From Microbacteriaceae bacterium VKM Ac-2854 (GTDB taxonomy: Bacteria; Actinomycetota; Actinomycetes; Actinomycetales; Microbacteriaceae), in the NCBI GenBank assembly GCA_013205085.1, contig JABMLH010000001.1, forward strand, positions 744,001-808,000: a DNA stretch of 64,000 bases. The letters are read 5' to 3'. Positions within the stretch are counted from its first letter, which is position 1, and each line of letters opens with the position of its first letter. The notes under the pieces were generated by a model. It had not been told where the DNA came from. It did no database searches and was given only the letters and a program-made list of their open reading frames with translations. The position numbers were made by a program, and so were the translations under genes. Positions 24,980-37,180 of this stretch are shown here, in pieces.

Positions 24980-26335
24980 TCAGGCGAGGATGCCGATCGG
25001 GTCGTAGCGGGCGCGGGCGGCGGCGAGGCGGGCCGCGGAGGCGACGGGGGTCGTCGGCCTCGGGGGTGGCGACGGCAGCGCACTGCTGAAGTTCGCGTTG
25101 CCCTCGTCGGCGGTCCACGGGGCGACGGCGGTCAGGATCGTAGTGCCGACGCCGGGCAGCACCTCGGCGAAGAGAGCCGGATCGGGCACGCCGATGATCG
25201 TCAACGCGAAGGCGGCCGACCTCCCGCCGACGGCGTCGCCGCTCTCGGGCGCGCGGGCGATCGCCCCGCCGAGCCGGCGCAGTTCGACGCCGATCACGGG
25301 CACGTCGCGACCGACTCCGATCACCGCGAGCAACGCATCCGCCGTCTCGTCGGTGCACTCCGCGAGCAACGTTCCGGTACTCCAGGCGGGCGTCGCGCCC
25401 TCCGGGTCGTTGTGGATGCTCGCGAGCGCGGAGGTGGGCATCACCTCGACCGCCCCGAGGAACGGCTGGGCGCCCGCGAGCAGCGGGGCGAGCAGCGCGC
25501 GCCCCTCCGCTTCGAGAGCGGCGGTGTGCTCGCCGATGTACGCGAAACGCAGGCTCAGCACGGTCCGGCCCCGCAACGGCTCCGGCACGACGTCGAGCGG
25601 CGGGAAGCGCATCAGGGCGACCGAACTGGTGACCGAATCGGGAGCGGACGGCGCCCAGCGCAGCCAGAGCCGCAGGGTCGCCTCGGCGTCCTCCGCCGCG
25701 AACATCAGGCTGCCGCCGAAGACCGTGTCGACGGCGGCGAGTTCGTACTGCATCGAGACCACGACGCCCAGGCCCGTCTTGCCTCCGCGCAGCGCCCAGA
25801 ACAGTTCCGGGTTCTCGGCGGCGGAGGCGGTGACCAGCTCGCCGGAGCCGGTGACGACGCGGAACGAGCGCACCCAGTCGGAGCCGAAGCCGAGCGTGCG
25901 CGAGAGCGGACCGAGGCCGCCGCCGAGGACGTAGCCGACGCAGCCGACCACGGCCGAGGATCCGCAGTCGGGCACCAGCCCCAGCGGATGCCCGGCGGCG
26001 ACGACCGCGCCCCAGCGCACGCCGGCGCCGATCGTGGCGAGGCGCGAATCGGCGTCGATGCTCAGCTCATCCAGGGCGGAGGTGATCAGCAGGACCCCGC
26101 TCCTGATGTCGGCGTGGGCGCCGTGGCCCGTGGACTGCACGTGCACGCGCAGACCGTTCGCAGCGGCGAAGCGCACGGTCGCGACCACGTCGGCCACGTC
26201 GGCCGCCACGACCACCGCCTCCGGGTCGTTGTGCACGGCGAGGTTGAAGCCGGTCGCGGCCTCCGTGAGACCGGGATCGCCGCGGAGGAACAGGGTGCCG
26301 TTGAGTTCGGCGCCGAGGGTGTGAAGATCCGTCAT
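24980..26335 (-). CDS. FAD-binding oxidoreductase, berberine-bridge (VAO) type
   Basis: A 451-residue flavoenzyme. The PCMH FAD domain shows VVVAADVADVVATVRFAAANGL, VQSTGHGAHADIRSG (His that can covalently bind FAD) and GYVLGGGLGPLSRTLGFGSDWV. FWALRGGKTGLGVV follows. The C-terminal end RLAAARARYDPIGILA is the BBE-domain signature. A 6-S-cysteinyl site typical of bicovalent members is not evident. Bacterial relatives oxidise sugars or aromatic alcohols, and the substrate cannot be assigned. A 19-bp tandem repeat lies in its upstream region. Confidence 0.87.
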   Translation of the reverse strand: MTDLHTLGAELNGTLFLRGDPGLTEAATGFNLAVHNDPEAVVVAADVADVVATVRFAAANGLRVHVQSTGHGAHADIRSGVLLITSALDELSIDADSRLATIGAGVRWGAVVAAGHPLGLVPDCGSSAVVGCVGYVLGGGLGPLSRTLGFGSDWVRSFRVVTGSGELVTASAAENPELFWALRGGKTGLGVVVSMQYELAAVDTVFGGSLMFAAEDAEATLRLWLRWAPSAPDSVTSSVALMRFPPLDVVPEPLRGRTVLSLRFAYIGEHTAALEAEGRALLAPLLAGAQPFLGAVEVMPTSALASIHNDPEGATPAWSTGTLLAECTDETADALLAVIGVGRDVPVIGVELRRLGGAIARAPESGDAVGGRSAAFALTIIGVPDPALFAEVLPGVGTTILTAVAPWTADEGNANFSSALPSPPPRPTTPVASAARLAAARARYDPIGILA

Positions 26336-26461
26336 GCCGCCACGCTAGCCAGCACCTCCGACATCCAGTAGGCCCCGGGGCGGGGGTGTGGCGGGGGCGG
26401 CCCTGTCGGAAATGCAGGGTGCGCGGCGGTGTTACCGTGCGCATCCGCTTGTTTCGTCCTC

Positions 26462-26544
26462 ATTCCCGTCCCGGCCCTGCATTCCCGTCCTGGCCCTGTA
26501 TTTCCGTCCCGGCCCTGTATTTGCGTCCCGGCCCTGTATTTCCG
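26462..26544. repeat. 19-bp tandem repeat, about 4.4 copies
   Basis: Four full units of ATTCCCGTCCCGGCCCTGC type and a partial fifth follow one another without gaps; later units read ATTTCCGTCCCGGCCCTGT. It fills most of the 217-nt gap between two minus-strand oxidoreductase genes, ending 8 nt from the stop of the next gene. Variable-number repeats of this kind may alter 3' processing or the FAD oxidoreductase promoter. Confidence 0.85.
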
Positions 26545-26552
26545 CGGCGGGC

Positions 26553-28220
26553 TCAGAGCTCTTCGAGCACCGCCATCGCGGCGTTGTGGCCGCCGATGCC
26601 GCTGACCGCGCCGCCGCGGCGGGCGCCGGATCCGCAGAGCAGGATGCGCGGATGCGCGGTGGCCACGCCCCAGCGCTGCGCCGGAGTGTCCAACGGAGCG
26701 TCGTCTTCGACGAACGGCCACTCCAGCGGGCCGTGGAAGATGTTGCCGCCCGGCATGCCGAGCGAGTCCTGCAGATCCTGCGTGGTCTTGGTCTCGATGC
26801 AGAGTTCGCCGTTCGCATCGCGCATGATCACGTCTTCGATCGGCTCGGCGAGCACCGAGTTCAGCGAGTCGAGCACGGCCCGCTGCAACCGGGCCCGGGT
26901 GCCGTCGTTGTTGGCGGGGGAGAGCCAGCGATGCGGGGTGTGCAGGCCGAAGACGGTGAGGGTGTGGGCGCCGGTCGCTGCGAGTCCCGGCGAGAGGATG
27001 CTCGGGTCGGTCAGCGAGTGGCAGTAGATCTCGCAGGGGATCGGGGTGTGCATCCGCCCGCGCACCATGTCCGTGAACGCCTTCTGCAGCTGGCCGTAGC
27101 CCTCGTTGACATGGAAGGTGCCGCCGAACGCCGCCTCCGGGCTGACGGATTCGTCGCGCAGCTTCGGCAGTCGGGTCAGCATCAGGTTCACCTTCACCTG
27201 CGCCCCTTCGGGGGCAGGCGGCTCCTCGCCGGAGATCAACCGTTCGAGCACTGTCGGCGCGACGTTGGCGAGCACGCGCCGAGCGGTCACGCGGCGCTCG
27301 CGCGGCCCGCGGCGGTAACGCACCTCGCCCTCTGGCGAGATCGAGGTGACCTCGGTGCCGGTGAGGATGCGGGCGCCCGCCGTGCGGGCGGCCGCGTCCA
27401 GCGCGCCGCTGACCGAGCCCATCCCGCCGACGGGTACGTCCCAGTCGCCGGTGCCCTGACCGATCAGGTGGTAGAGGAAGCAGCGGTTCTGCGCAAGGTC
27501 GGCGTCGTGCGCGCCGGCGAAGGTGCCGATCAGCGCATCCGTCAGGATCACTCCTCGCACGAGGTCGTGCTCGAGATGCTCCTCGATCACCTCGCCGATC
27601 GGGTTCTCGATCATGGCCTGCCAGACGGGTTCGCGCACCATCGCCTTCGCCTCGGAGCGGCGCAGCAGCGGCTCGGTGAGCGTCGGCCAGAGGGCGCGGG
27701 CGATCTCGCCGGTGTGCCGGTAGAACTCGGCGAAGAGGGCGGCGTCGTCGGCGGCCCCGATCCGGGCGAAGGAGGCGGCGGTCGCCTCGGCATCACCGTT
27801 GTCCACGAGCAGTCCGCGGCTCGGATCTACGGGGTCGGGGGTGTAGGAGGAGTAGCGGCGACGGGCCAGAGCGATGTCGAGGCGCAGATCGTCGATGATC
27901 TTCTTCGGCAGCAGACTGACCAGGTAGGAGTAGCGGCTGAGGCGGGCCTCGACACCCTCGAAGGCGAACTCGGAGACGGCGGCCCCACCCGTGCGCGCGT
28001 TCTTCTCCAGCACCAGCACGCTGCGGCCGGCCTGAGCGAGGTAGGCGGCGGCGACGAGTCCGTTGTGCCCGCCGCCGACGATCACGACGTCGACCGACGC
28101 GTCCGCCCGCGGGGCCTCCGGCTCGCCGAACGCGAGGGGCTTCTCCCGAGGGCCCGCGGCGGTGCCGCTGCGCTCGCGTTGGGTTCCGCTCGGGGGCCGG
28201 TGTCGGTCGGTGCGCGCCAT
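26553..28220 (-). CDS. Phytoene-desaturase-like NAD(P)/FAD oxidoreductase (PYROXD2 type)
   Basis: A 555-residue flavoprotein. A Rossmann dinucleotide motif VDVVIVGGGHNGLVAAAYLAQAG begins near residue 42, followed by LVLEKNARTGGAAVSE. The C-terminal FAD signature is ILLCGSGARRGGAVSGIGGHNAA. The middle part (QGTGDWDVPVGGMGSVSGAL) fits the carotenoid-desaturase-related group rather than crtI proper. No carotenoid genes lie nearby, so a carotenoid role is not supported. Residues 1-38 are an Arg/Pro-rich stretch, and a later start is possible. Confidence 0.85.
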   Translation of the reverse strand: MARTDRHRPPSGTQRERSGTAAGPREKPLAFGEPEAPRADASVDVVIVGGGHNGLVAAAYLAQAGRSVLVLEKNARTGGAAVSEFAFEGVEARLSRYSYLVSLLPKKIIDDLRLDIALARRRYSSYTPDPVDPSRGLLVDNGDAEATAASFARIGAADDAALFAEFYRHTGEIARALWPTLTEPLLRRSEAKAMVREPVWQAMIENPIGEVIEEHLEHDLVRGVILTDALIGTFAGAHDADLAQNRCFLYHLIGQGTGDWDVPVGGMGSVSGALDAAARTAGARILTGTEVTSISPEGEVRYRRGPRERRVTARRVLANVAPTVLERLISGEEPPAPEGAQVKVNLMLTRLPKLRDESVSPEAAFGGTFHVNEGYGQLQKAFTDMVRGRMHTPIPCEIYCHSLTDPSILSPGLAATGAHTLTVFGLHTPHRWLSPANNDGTRARLQRAVLDSLNSVLAEPIEDVIMRDANGELCIETKTTQDLQDSLGMPGGNIFHGPLEWPFVEDDAPLDTPAQRWGVATAHPRILLCGSGARRGGAVSGIGGHNAAMAVLEEL

Positions 28221-28245
28221 GGGCGTCAGCCTAAGGGAGGGCAGG

Positions 28246-28299
28246 GGGTTGTCACTGCGTCACACGAAACCGCTGACGCGTGGGACGCCGTGACGACCC
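28246..28299. repeat. Family A-like palindrome, diverged
   Basis: Arms of 21 nt (GGGTTGTCACTGCGTCACACG and its counterpart) pair with three mismatches. It keeps the GGGTTGTCAC outer part of family A but not the CCGTCCC core. It lies 1 nt past the RidA-gene stop, upstream of the oxidoreductase. Confidence 0.6.
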
Positions 28300-28300
28300 G

Positions 28301-28699
28301 CTATCGGAGCACGGCCGCGACGGCGGAGACCTCGATGAGGGCGCCGGGGACGCCGAGTCCGGCGACCCGGGCGGCGGTGACCAGGGGCGGCGCGCCGTCG
28401 CGGGCCAGCGCGGGGGCGATCGCGCCGTAGGCGGCGCGGAGGTCGGCGTCCACGTGGATCAGGACGGTCCACTGCACCACGTCGACGAGGGAGGCGCCGG
28501 CCGCTTCGAGGGCGACGCGGGCGTTGTCGAGGGCGCGGGCGGATTGCTGCGCGACGTCGGCCGAGACGACGGCACCGGTGTCGTCGACGCCGTTCTGGCC
28601 GCCGACGTAGACGGTCGTCGCACCGGGAGGGACGACGACGGCGTGGCTGAACGCCGGGCTCGAGACGAGGCCGGCCGGACTCAGATAGGTGATCTCCAT
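28301..28699 (-). CDS. RidA/YjgF/YER057c/UK114-family protein
   Basis: A 132-residue chorismate-mutase-like fold protein. Members form trimers that hydrolyse reactive enamine/imine intermediates from PLP enzymes or serve catabolic deaminations. Visible are FSHAVVVPPGATTVYVGGQNGVD, DVAQQSARALDNARVALEAAG and PPLVTAARVAGLGVPGALIEV, the typical C-terminal strand. The catalytic Arg of the RidA subfamily (R in R..V) is present as AARVAGLG. ATG 28699 gives the standard length. The 249-nt region to putA holds the divergent promoters. Confidence 0.85.
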   Translation of the reverse strand: MEITYLSPAGLVSSPAFSHAVVVPPGATTVYVGGQNGVDDTGAVVSADVAQQSARALDNARVALEAAGASLVDVVQWTVLIHVDADLRAAYGAIAPALARDGAPPLVTAARVAGLGVPGALIEVSAVAAVLR

Positions 28700-28947
28700 A
28701 CCGCTACGGTCCCAGAGAATCCGGTCGGCCGCCGTCCTGATTCGGACCGGCATGCGCAACTTCGGATCGCGCGACGCCCAGCGCGCGCTCGAGCGCTCGT
28801 ATTGCGCGGATCGAGGCGGATCGGTGAGTCGGCGAGACGAGTGGCGTCGCGACGGATCCGACGTTGCGACCGCCGCGTTCTGCGAACCCGATGAGTAGGC
28901 CCGCGACACGCCGCCGATTCATGCCGTCGCGGGCATACCCTTCTGTC

Positions 28948-33393
<4,446 letters not shown>

Positions 33394-33403
33394 GCCGGAG
33401 CTC

Positions 33404-33475
33404 GCACGAACGGCGGTTGAGATCGGTTCGCGAACGTCATCGCGTTCTCGAGCCCTCCTGAACCGCCGTTCGTGC
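33404..33475. repeat. Perfect 15-bp inverted repeat overlapping a gene end
   Basis: GCACGAACGGCGGTT and its exact complement AACCGCCGTTCGTGC flank a 42-nt loop. It lies after putA and overlaps the last codons of the GntR gene, whose C-terminal residues AARTAVQEG are encoded by the right arm. It may terminate putA. Confidence 0.65.
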
Positions 33476-33841
33476 AGCGGCTGGGACGTGCAGCGCCGCC
33501 TGTACCAGCGCAAGTGCCTCCGCCGGGTTCAGCCCGAGCTGCGTGACGCGTTCCGCGAAGGCCCGCGCGGCCAGCTGCGCCTGCTGCTGCGCCGCGTCGC
33601 CCTGCGGGGTCACGAAGGAGCCGTTGCGGCCGCGGGTCTCGATCATGCCGTCGGCTTCGAGCGCGCGGTACGCCTTCGCCACCGTGTTCGCCGCCAGCCC
33701 GAGTTCGTCGGCGAGCCCCCGCACCGTCGGCAACCGATCGCCCGCCGTCACGTCGCCCGCGGCGACGGCCGCCACCACCTGCGCCCGCACCTGCTCGAAG
33801 GGCGCGACGCCCGACTCCGGGTCGATCACGATCTCGATCAT
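33437..33841 (-). CDS. GntR-family regulator, YtrA-like
   Basis: A 134-residue short GntR protein. The winged helix spans residues 8-75 (PFEQVRAQVVAAVAAGDVTAGDRLPTVRGLADELGLAANTVAKAYRAL with EADGMIETRGRNGSFV as wing). Only a ~55-residue helical tail follows, so no large effector domain is present; this is the YtrA subfamily, which often regulates ABC transporters. No transporter is adjacent in the same operon. The C-terminus runs into an inverted repeat, suggesting the original stop was displaced. Confidence 0.9.
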   Translation of the reverse strand: MIEIVIDPESGVAPFEQVRAQVVAAVAAGDVTAGDRLPTVRGLADELGLAANTVAKAYRALEADGMIETRGRNGSFVTPQGDAAQQQAQLAARAFAERVTQLGLNPAEALALVQAALHVPAAARTAVQEGSRTR

Positions 33842-33857
33842 GGCCCGAGCCTAACGG

Positions 33858-33900
33858 CGAAAAGTTGCAGCCCTCGGCGGGTCAGGGCTGCAACTTTTCG
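33858..33900. terminator. Perfect hairpin downstream of the esterase gene
   Basis: Arms CGAAAAGTTGCAGCCCT and AGGGCTGCAACTTTTCG (17 nt, exact) with a 9-nt loop lie 1 nt beyond the esterase stop and 16 nt before the GntR start. On the minus strand the stem begins with CGAAAA and ends with TTTTCG, giving a short T run at the base. A terminator is likely; a role at the GntR start is also possible. Confidence 0.65.
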
Positions 33901-33901
33901 T

Positions 33902-34528
33902 CTAGAGGGTGGCGCGGAGGAACGCGGCCACGTCCTCGAGTTCGTCCGGGGAGATCGCGTGGGCGAGGCCGGCGTAGACGCGCATCGTGAGGGTGCTGTG
34001 CTCGGGCAACCACTCGACGGTGCGCCGGGTCGCGTCCGGCGCGATCACCCGATCGACGGTGCCGCGGCCGTAGAAGATCGGCGGGCGGCGCTCGGCCAGC
34101 TCCGCGTCGCCCGGCGTGACGGTGTCGACGCTGAAGCCGGCCAGCACCACGCCCGCGACGAAGCGCTGCGGCGCGCGACGGAACAGCTGCGTGACCAGGG
34201 CGCCGCCCTGCGAGAAGCCCAGCAGCGACACCGCGCGATCGGGATGCACGACGTCCAGCCAGGCGAGCACCGCATCCGCCGCCGCGTCAACGGTCGCCAC
34301 GTCCGGTCGGCCGGGCGTGGCGATCGGGAACCACGCCCGCTGCCCGGGACCGAGGGCGAGCGGCGCGGGCAGCGAGGCGACGGCGTAGGCCGCCGGCAGG
34401 TACGGCGCGAGTCCGATGAGGTCACCCTCGTTCGAGCCGAAACCGTGCAGCAGTACCAGCAGCGGGGCGGCGGCATCGGTTGATCCGGCGGTGACGACGG
34501 CATCCGCGTCGATCGTGAGGGTGCTCAT
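33902..34528 (-). CDS. Phospholipase/carboxylesterase-family alpha/beta hydrolase
   Basis: A 208-residue serine hydrolase. LLVLLHGFGSNEGDLIGLAP is the oxyanion-hole strand, SLLGFSQGGALVTQLF carries the nucleophile Ser (GFSQGG), and PIFYGRGTVDRVIAPD holds the Asp. VYAGLAHAISPDEL provides the His. This order matches the YpfH/carboxylesterase family acting on short esters. ATG 34528 follows AAGGAG. A 28-nt gap separates it from the oxidoreductase gene upstream, so the two are probably co-transcribed. Confidence 0.9.
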   Translation of the reverse strand: MSTLTIDADAVVTAGSTDAAAPLLVLLHGFGSNEGDLIGLAPYLPAAYAVASLPAPLALGPGQRAWFPIATPGRPDVATVDAAADAVLAWLDVVHPDRAVSLLGFSQGGALVTQLFRRAPQRFVAGVVLAGFSVDTVTPGDAELAERRPPIFYGRGTVDRVIAPDATRRTVEWLPEHSTLTMRVYAGLAHAISPDELEDVAAFLRATL

Positions 34529-34556
34529 CGGGCTCCTTGATGGGGTGGTGACGACG

Positions 34557-35168
34557 TTACGCGACGGTCGCGAAGCCGCCGGTCCAGCCGATCTTCTCCG
34601 AGGCGGCGAGGGTGAGCTGCAGGAAGCCGATGGCCTCGAGCTCGTGCGCGCGAGACAGGGCGCCGGCGTCGATCGCCGTGAGGCCGCCCGCGGTGACGAC
34701 GGCGGCGAGCGCGGCCTTCGCATCCGCGTCGTCACCCGCGATCAGCACGGTCGTGGTGTTCTCGCCCACCGTGCCGGCGTGCAGAGTGCCGGCGAAGGTG
34801 GTGTTGAACGCCTTCAGCACGGATGCGCCCGGAACCGCTGCGGCGATCTCGGCGGCGGCCGAGGATCCGGCCGGAACGACGAGCGAGTCGAAGGTCGAGA
34901 AGTCGAGCGGGTTGGTGATGTCGATCACGGTCGTGCCGGTGAAGTCGTAGGCGTCGAGGATCGAGGCGACCGCGGGGTAGGGCACGGCGAGCACAACGAT
35001 GTCTCCGCTGAACGGCTCGCCGTAGGTGACGGCGGTGGAGCCGGGGACGGCGGCGAGGGCGGCGGAGGCGTCGCGGGCGACGAACTCGACCGACGCGCCG
35101 CCCTTCGCGGCGACGGTGCCGATCGCCTGAGCCATGTTTCCGGCGCCGATGATGCTGATGGTGGTCAT
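34557..35168 (-). CDS. NADP oxidoreductase, F420-dependent reductase-like
   Basis: A 203-residue Rossmann protein resembling F420H2:NADP oxidoreductases. MTTISIIGAGNMAQAIGTVAAKGG is the NADP-binding opening and DIVVLAVPYPAVASILDAY the second strand. VIDITNPLDFSTFDSLVVPAGSSAAA and VLKAFNTTFAGTLHAG complete the family pattern. ATG 35168 follows GGAGG. It is divergent from a MarR gene with two candidate MarR operators between them, so it is the likely regulated target. Whether it uses F420 is unproven. Confidence 0.87.
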   Translation of the reverse strand: MTTISIIGAGNMAQAIGTVAAKGGASVEFVARDASAALAAVPGSTAVTYGEPFSGDIVVLAVPYPAVASILDAYDFTGTTVIDITNPLDFSTFDSLVVPAGSSAAAEIAAAVPGASVLKAFNTTFAGTLHAGTVGENTTTVLIAGDDADAKAALAAVVTAGGLTAIDAGALSRAHELEAIGFLQLTLAASEKIGWTGGFATVA

Positions 35169-35216
35169 TGCGTTCCTCCAGTGAAGGTCGTCCTCGATGG
35201 CGAGGAGCGGCATTGC

Positions 35217-35228
35217 TTGTCGCTACAA
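35217..35228. promoter_or_regulatory. Candidate MarR operator, site 1
   Basis: TTGTCGCTACAA is a TTGT-N4-ACAA dyad 49 nt upstream of the oxidoreductase start. It matches the short TTG-N6-CAA form common for MarR dimers. An adjacent AATACT element may be part of a promoter. Confidence 0.5.
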
Positions 35229-35248
35229 CCAATACTGCGGCCTAATGC

Positions 35249-35260
35249 TTGTCGCGTCAA
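35249..35260. promoter_or_regulatory. Candidate MarR operator, site 2
   Basis: TTGTCGCGTCAA lies 32 bp (about three helical turns) from site 1 and 22 nt upstream of the MarR start. Both sites are preceded by the same word, TGC, giving a direct repeat of ATGCTTGTCGC type. Two in-phase sites suggest cooperative or dual-promoter control. Confidence 0.5.
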
Positions 35261-35281
35261 CTACCGGAGTACACTCGGATC

Positions 35282-35785
35282 ATGGCCACCGAATCCGCCC
35301 ACGAGCCGCGCTGGCTCGACGCCGAGCAGCAGACCGCCTGGCTGCGCTTCGTCGCCGTTGTGGAGCTGCTGCCGGGCGCGCTCGACACGCAGCTGCAGCG
35401 TGACGCGCAGCTGACCCACTTCGAGTACATGACGATGGCGATGCTCTCGGAGGCGCCCGAGCGCACCTTGCGGATGACCACCCTCGCGACCCGCACGAAC
35501 GCCACGCTCCCTCGGCTCTCGCACGTGGTCAGTCGGCTGGTCGCGCGCGGCTACATCGAGAAGCGCGCCTGCCCGGAGGACGGCCGCGCGACGAACGCGG
35601 TGCTCACGGAGGAGGGCTGGGCGAAGGTCGTCGCGACCGCGCCCGGGCACGTGGCGACGGTGCTGGAGGACGTGATCGACCCGCTCACGTCGGCGCAGAT
35701 CCGTCAGCTCACCGAGATCGCGGGCGCCATGCTCGGCAAGCTCGACCCGGAGGGGCGGATGACCGCGCCACACGTACGCCCCTGA
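35282..35785 (+). CDS. MarR-family transcriptional regulator
   Basis: A 167-residue winged-helix regulator. The recognition region is RMTTLATRTNATLPRLSHVVSRLVARGYIEKRACPEDGRATNAVLTEEGWAKV, i.e. helix-turn-helix, then the DGRA wing, then the dimerisation helix. ATG 35282 was chosen over a start 33 nt upstream, which would lie on the second operator. It is divergent from the NADP oxidoreductase-esterase operon. A cysteine (C in RACPEDGR) near the wing might sense oxidants or electrophiles, which is speculation. Confidence 0.9.
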   Translation: MATESAHEPRWLDAEQQTAWLRFVAVVELLPGALDTQLQRDAQLTHFEYMTMAMLSEAPERTLRMTTLATRTNATLPRLSHVVSRLVARGYIEKRACPEDGRATNAVLTEEGWAKVVATAPGHVATVLEDVIDPLTSAQIRQLTEIAGAMLGKLDPEGRMTAPHVRP

Positions 35786-35860
35786 CCCTCCCTGCGAGAT
35801 GCCTCTTCTGTACGCGACACGCCGCGAAAGCTGTACGGAAGAGGCATCTCGCGGGGGAGG
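35786..35860. repeat. Family B palindromic repeat, copy 1
   Basis: Arms around GCGAGATGCCTCTTCTGTAC and its complement near 35830-35852 pair with few mismatches. The 73-nt unit also contains TACGCGACACGCCGCGAA in the loop. A second copy at 52938-53010 is nearly the same along its whole length. Both follow directly on a gene end and mark the two edges of the sugar-utilisation island. Confidence 0.75.
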
Positions 35861-35872
35861 GGCGGCGGGCTC

Positions 35873-37054
35873 CTAGAAGTCGAGCACCGTCCGGATCGCG
35901 AGCACAGCGCCCGCGCGAGCCCATTCGGTGAACTCGAACGGGACCACCTCCAGGGGTACCGGATGCGGTGAAGGCAGCCGCACGGTGTCGATGGTGGCGC
36001 GGATGCGCGGCTCGGCCAGGTCCACCACGGCGAGGCCGTCGCCGGTGAGCACGATCTTCTCGGGGTCGAAGCCGTTCAGCACCGTGCCGATCAGCACGCC
36101 GAGCGCGCGGGCGGCGTCGTCGAAGGCGCGGACCGCGCCGGGGTGTCCGGTCTTGGCCAGCTCGACGGCGCCCGGGTAGTCCAGGCCGAGGATGCCCACG
36201 GCGGCGACGATGGCGTCGGCCGGGAGGTAGGCGCTCGCGCAGCCGCGGTGCCCGAGCCCGCAGACCGGGCCGCCGGTGTCGACGACGATGTGATCCAGGC
36301 GCACGGCACGGCCGTGAGCGCCGGTGATCACCTTGCCCTCCACCACGATCCCGGTGCCGATGCCCGCGCCCACGGTGACCAGCGCGAGCGCGTCGCAGCC
36401 GGCGCCGACGCCGAACCAGTGCTCGGTCGCGGTCAGGGCGCGCACGTCGTTGTCTGCCGTGACCGGAACCCCGATGCGCGCGGACAGCAGTTCGGAGAGC
36501 GGCACGTCGTGCCAGCGCAGGTACTCGGAGACGACCACGATCTCGCGGCCGTCGATGCGCACGATGGTGCCCGCGAGGCAGACTCCCGCGGCGTGGATGT
36601 CGGCGTACTCGAGCGCCAACCGGTCGTGGATCCGGCCGATCTGCTCGACCGTGTCCTCGACGGAGGTGGAGTCCAGCGGCTCCTCGACCTCGGCGACCAC
36701 CTGGGCGCCGAGGTCGGTGACCACGGCGAAGACGGTGTCGCCGGTCAGCTTCACGCCGAGGAAGTGGTGCGCATCGTGGCGCACCACGAGCATCTCGCTC
36801 GGACGACCCATCGCGCCGCGCAGGGCGACTTCGCCCTCGGCGATCATGCCGTGCTCCATCAGCACGCGGGTCGCGCGCGTGAGGCTGGCGCGGGAGACGT
36901 CGATCCGACGGGCGATCTCGGCACGGGGGAGCGGGCCGTGGATGAGCAGCTCGCGCAGTGCGCCGCGTTCGGCATCGGGCAGATACGGCCACCGCTGCGC
37001 CGATCCGCCCTCGACGGATTCGCTGGGCACCAGGCCTCGTTTCGCTCGGGACAT
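35873..37054 (-). CDS. ROK-family transcriptional repressor
   Basis: A 393-residue XylR/NagC-like regulator. An N-terminal winged helix (LRELLIHGPLPRAEIARRIDVSRASLTRATRVLMEHGMI) is followed by a ROK sugar-kinase-like domain. VKLTGDTVFAVVTDLG resembles the phosphate-binding strand, DNDVRALTATEHWFG holds the catalytic-type Asp, and CGLGHRGCASAYL is the zinc motif. A sugar is the likely inducer. It is divergent from the beta-mannosidase gene, and a dyad in the gap recurs before the ABC importer, so it probably represses the whole island. Confidence 0.9.
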   Translation of the reverse strand: MSRAKRGLVPSESVEGGSAQRWPYLPDAERGALRELLIHGPLPRAEIARRIDVSRASLTRATRVLMEHGMIAEGEVALRGAMGRPSEMLVVRHDAHHFLGVKLTGDTVFAVVTDLGAQVVAEVEEPLDSTSVEDTVEQIGRIHDRLALEYADIHAAGVCLAGTIVRIDGREIVVVSEYLRWHDVPLSELLSARIGVPVTADNDVRALTATEHWFGVGAGCDALALVTVGAGIGTGIVVEGKVITGAHGRAVRLDHIVVDTGGPVCGLGHRGCASAYLPADAIVAAVGILGLDYPGAVELAKTGHPGAVRAFDDAARALGVLIGTVLNGFDPEKIVLTGDGLAVVDLAEPRIRATIDTVRLPSPHPVPLEVVPFEFTEWARAGAVLAIRTVLDF

Positions 37055-37108
37055 CGGGAGTCTAGCGCCGCGCGGTACGGTCGCTGTGAGCCATCGCGCG
37101 CTCCTGTC

Positions 37109-37137
37109 TTGTCGTCGCCGAGCTTACTTAGTAACCT
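37109..37137 (+). promoter_or_regulatory. Predicted promoter with candidate ROK operator, beta-mannosidase gene
   Basis: TTGTCG (37109-37114), a 17-nt spacer and TAACCT (37132-37137) make a sigma-70-like promoter. The perfect dyad TTACTTAGTAA (37124-37134) overlaps the spacer and -10. The same arrangement, TTGACG-N17-TAACAA with TTACCTAAGTAA, precedes the ABC binding-protein gene at 43039-43067. A repressor bound here would block RNA polymerase. Confidence 0.55.
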
Positions 37138-37180
37138 TAGCGAACAAAGTACTGCCACCACCCCTGACGCAAGGACGCTC

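Noticed and set aside
26462-26544. Possible iteron array or replication origin
   Set aside because: Only about four short units, no DnaA-box pattern and no replication gene nearby.
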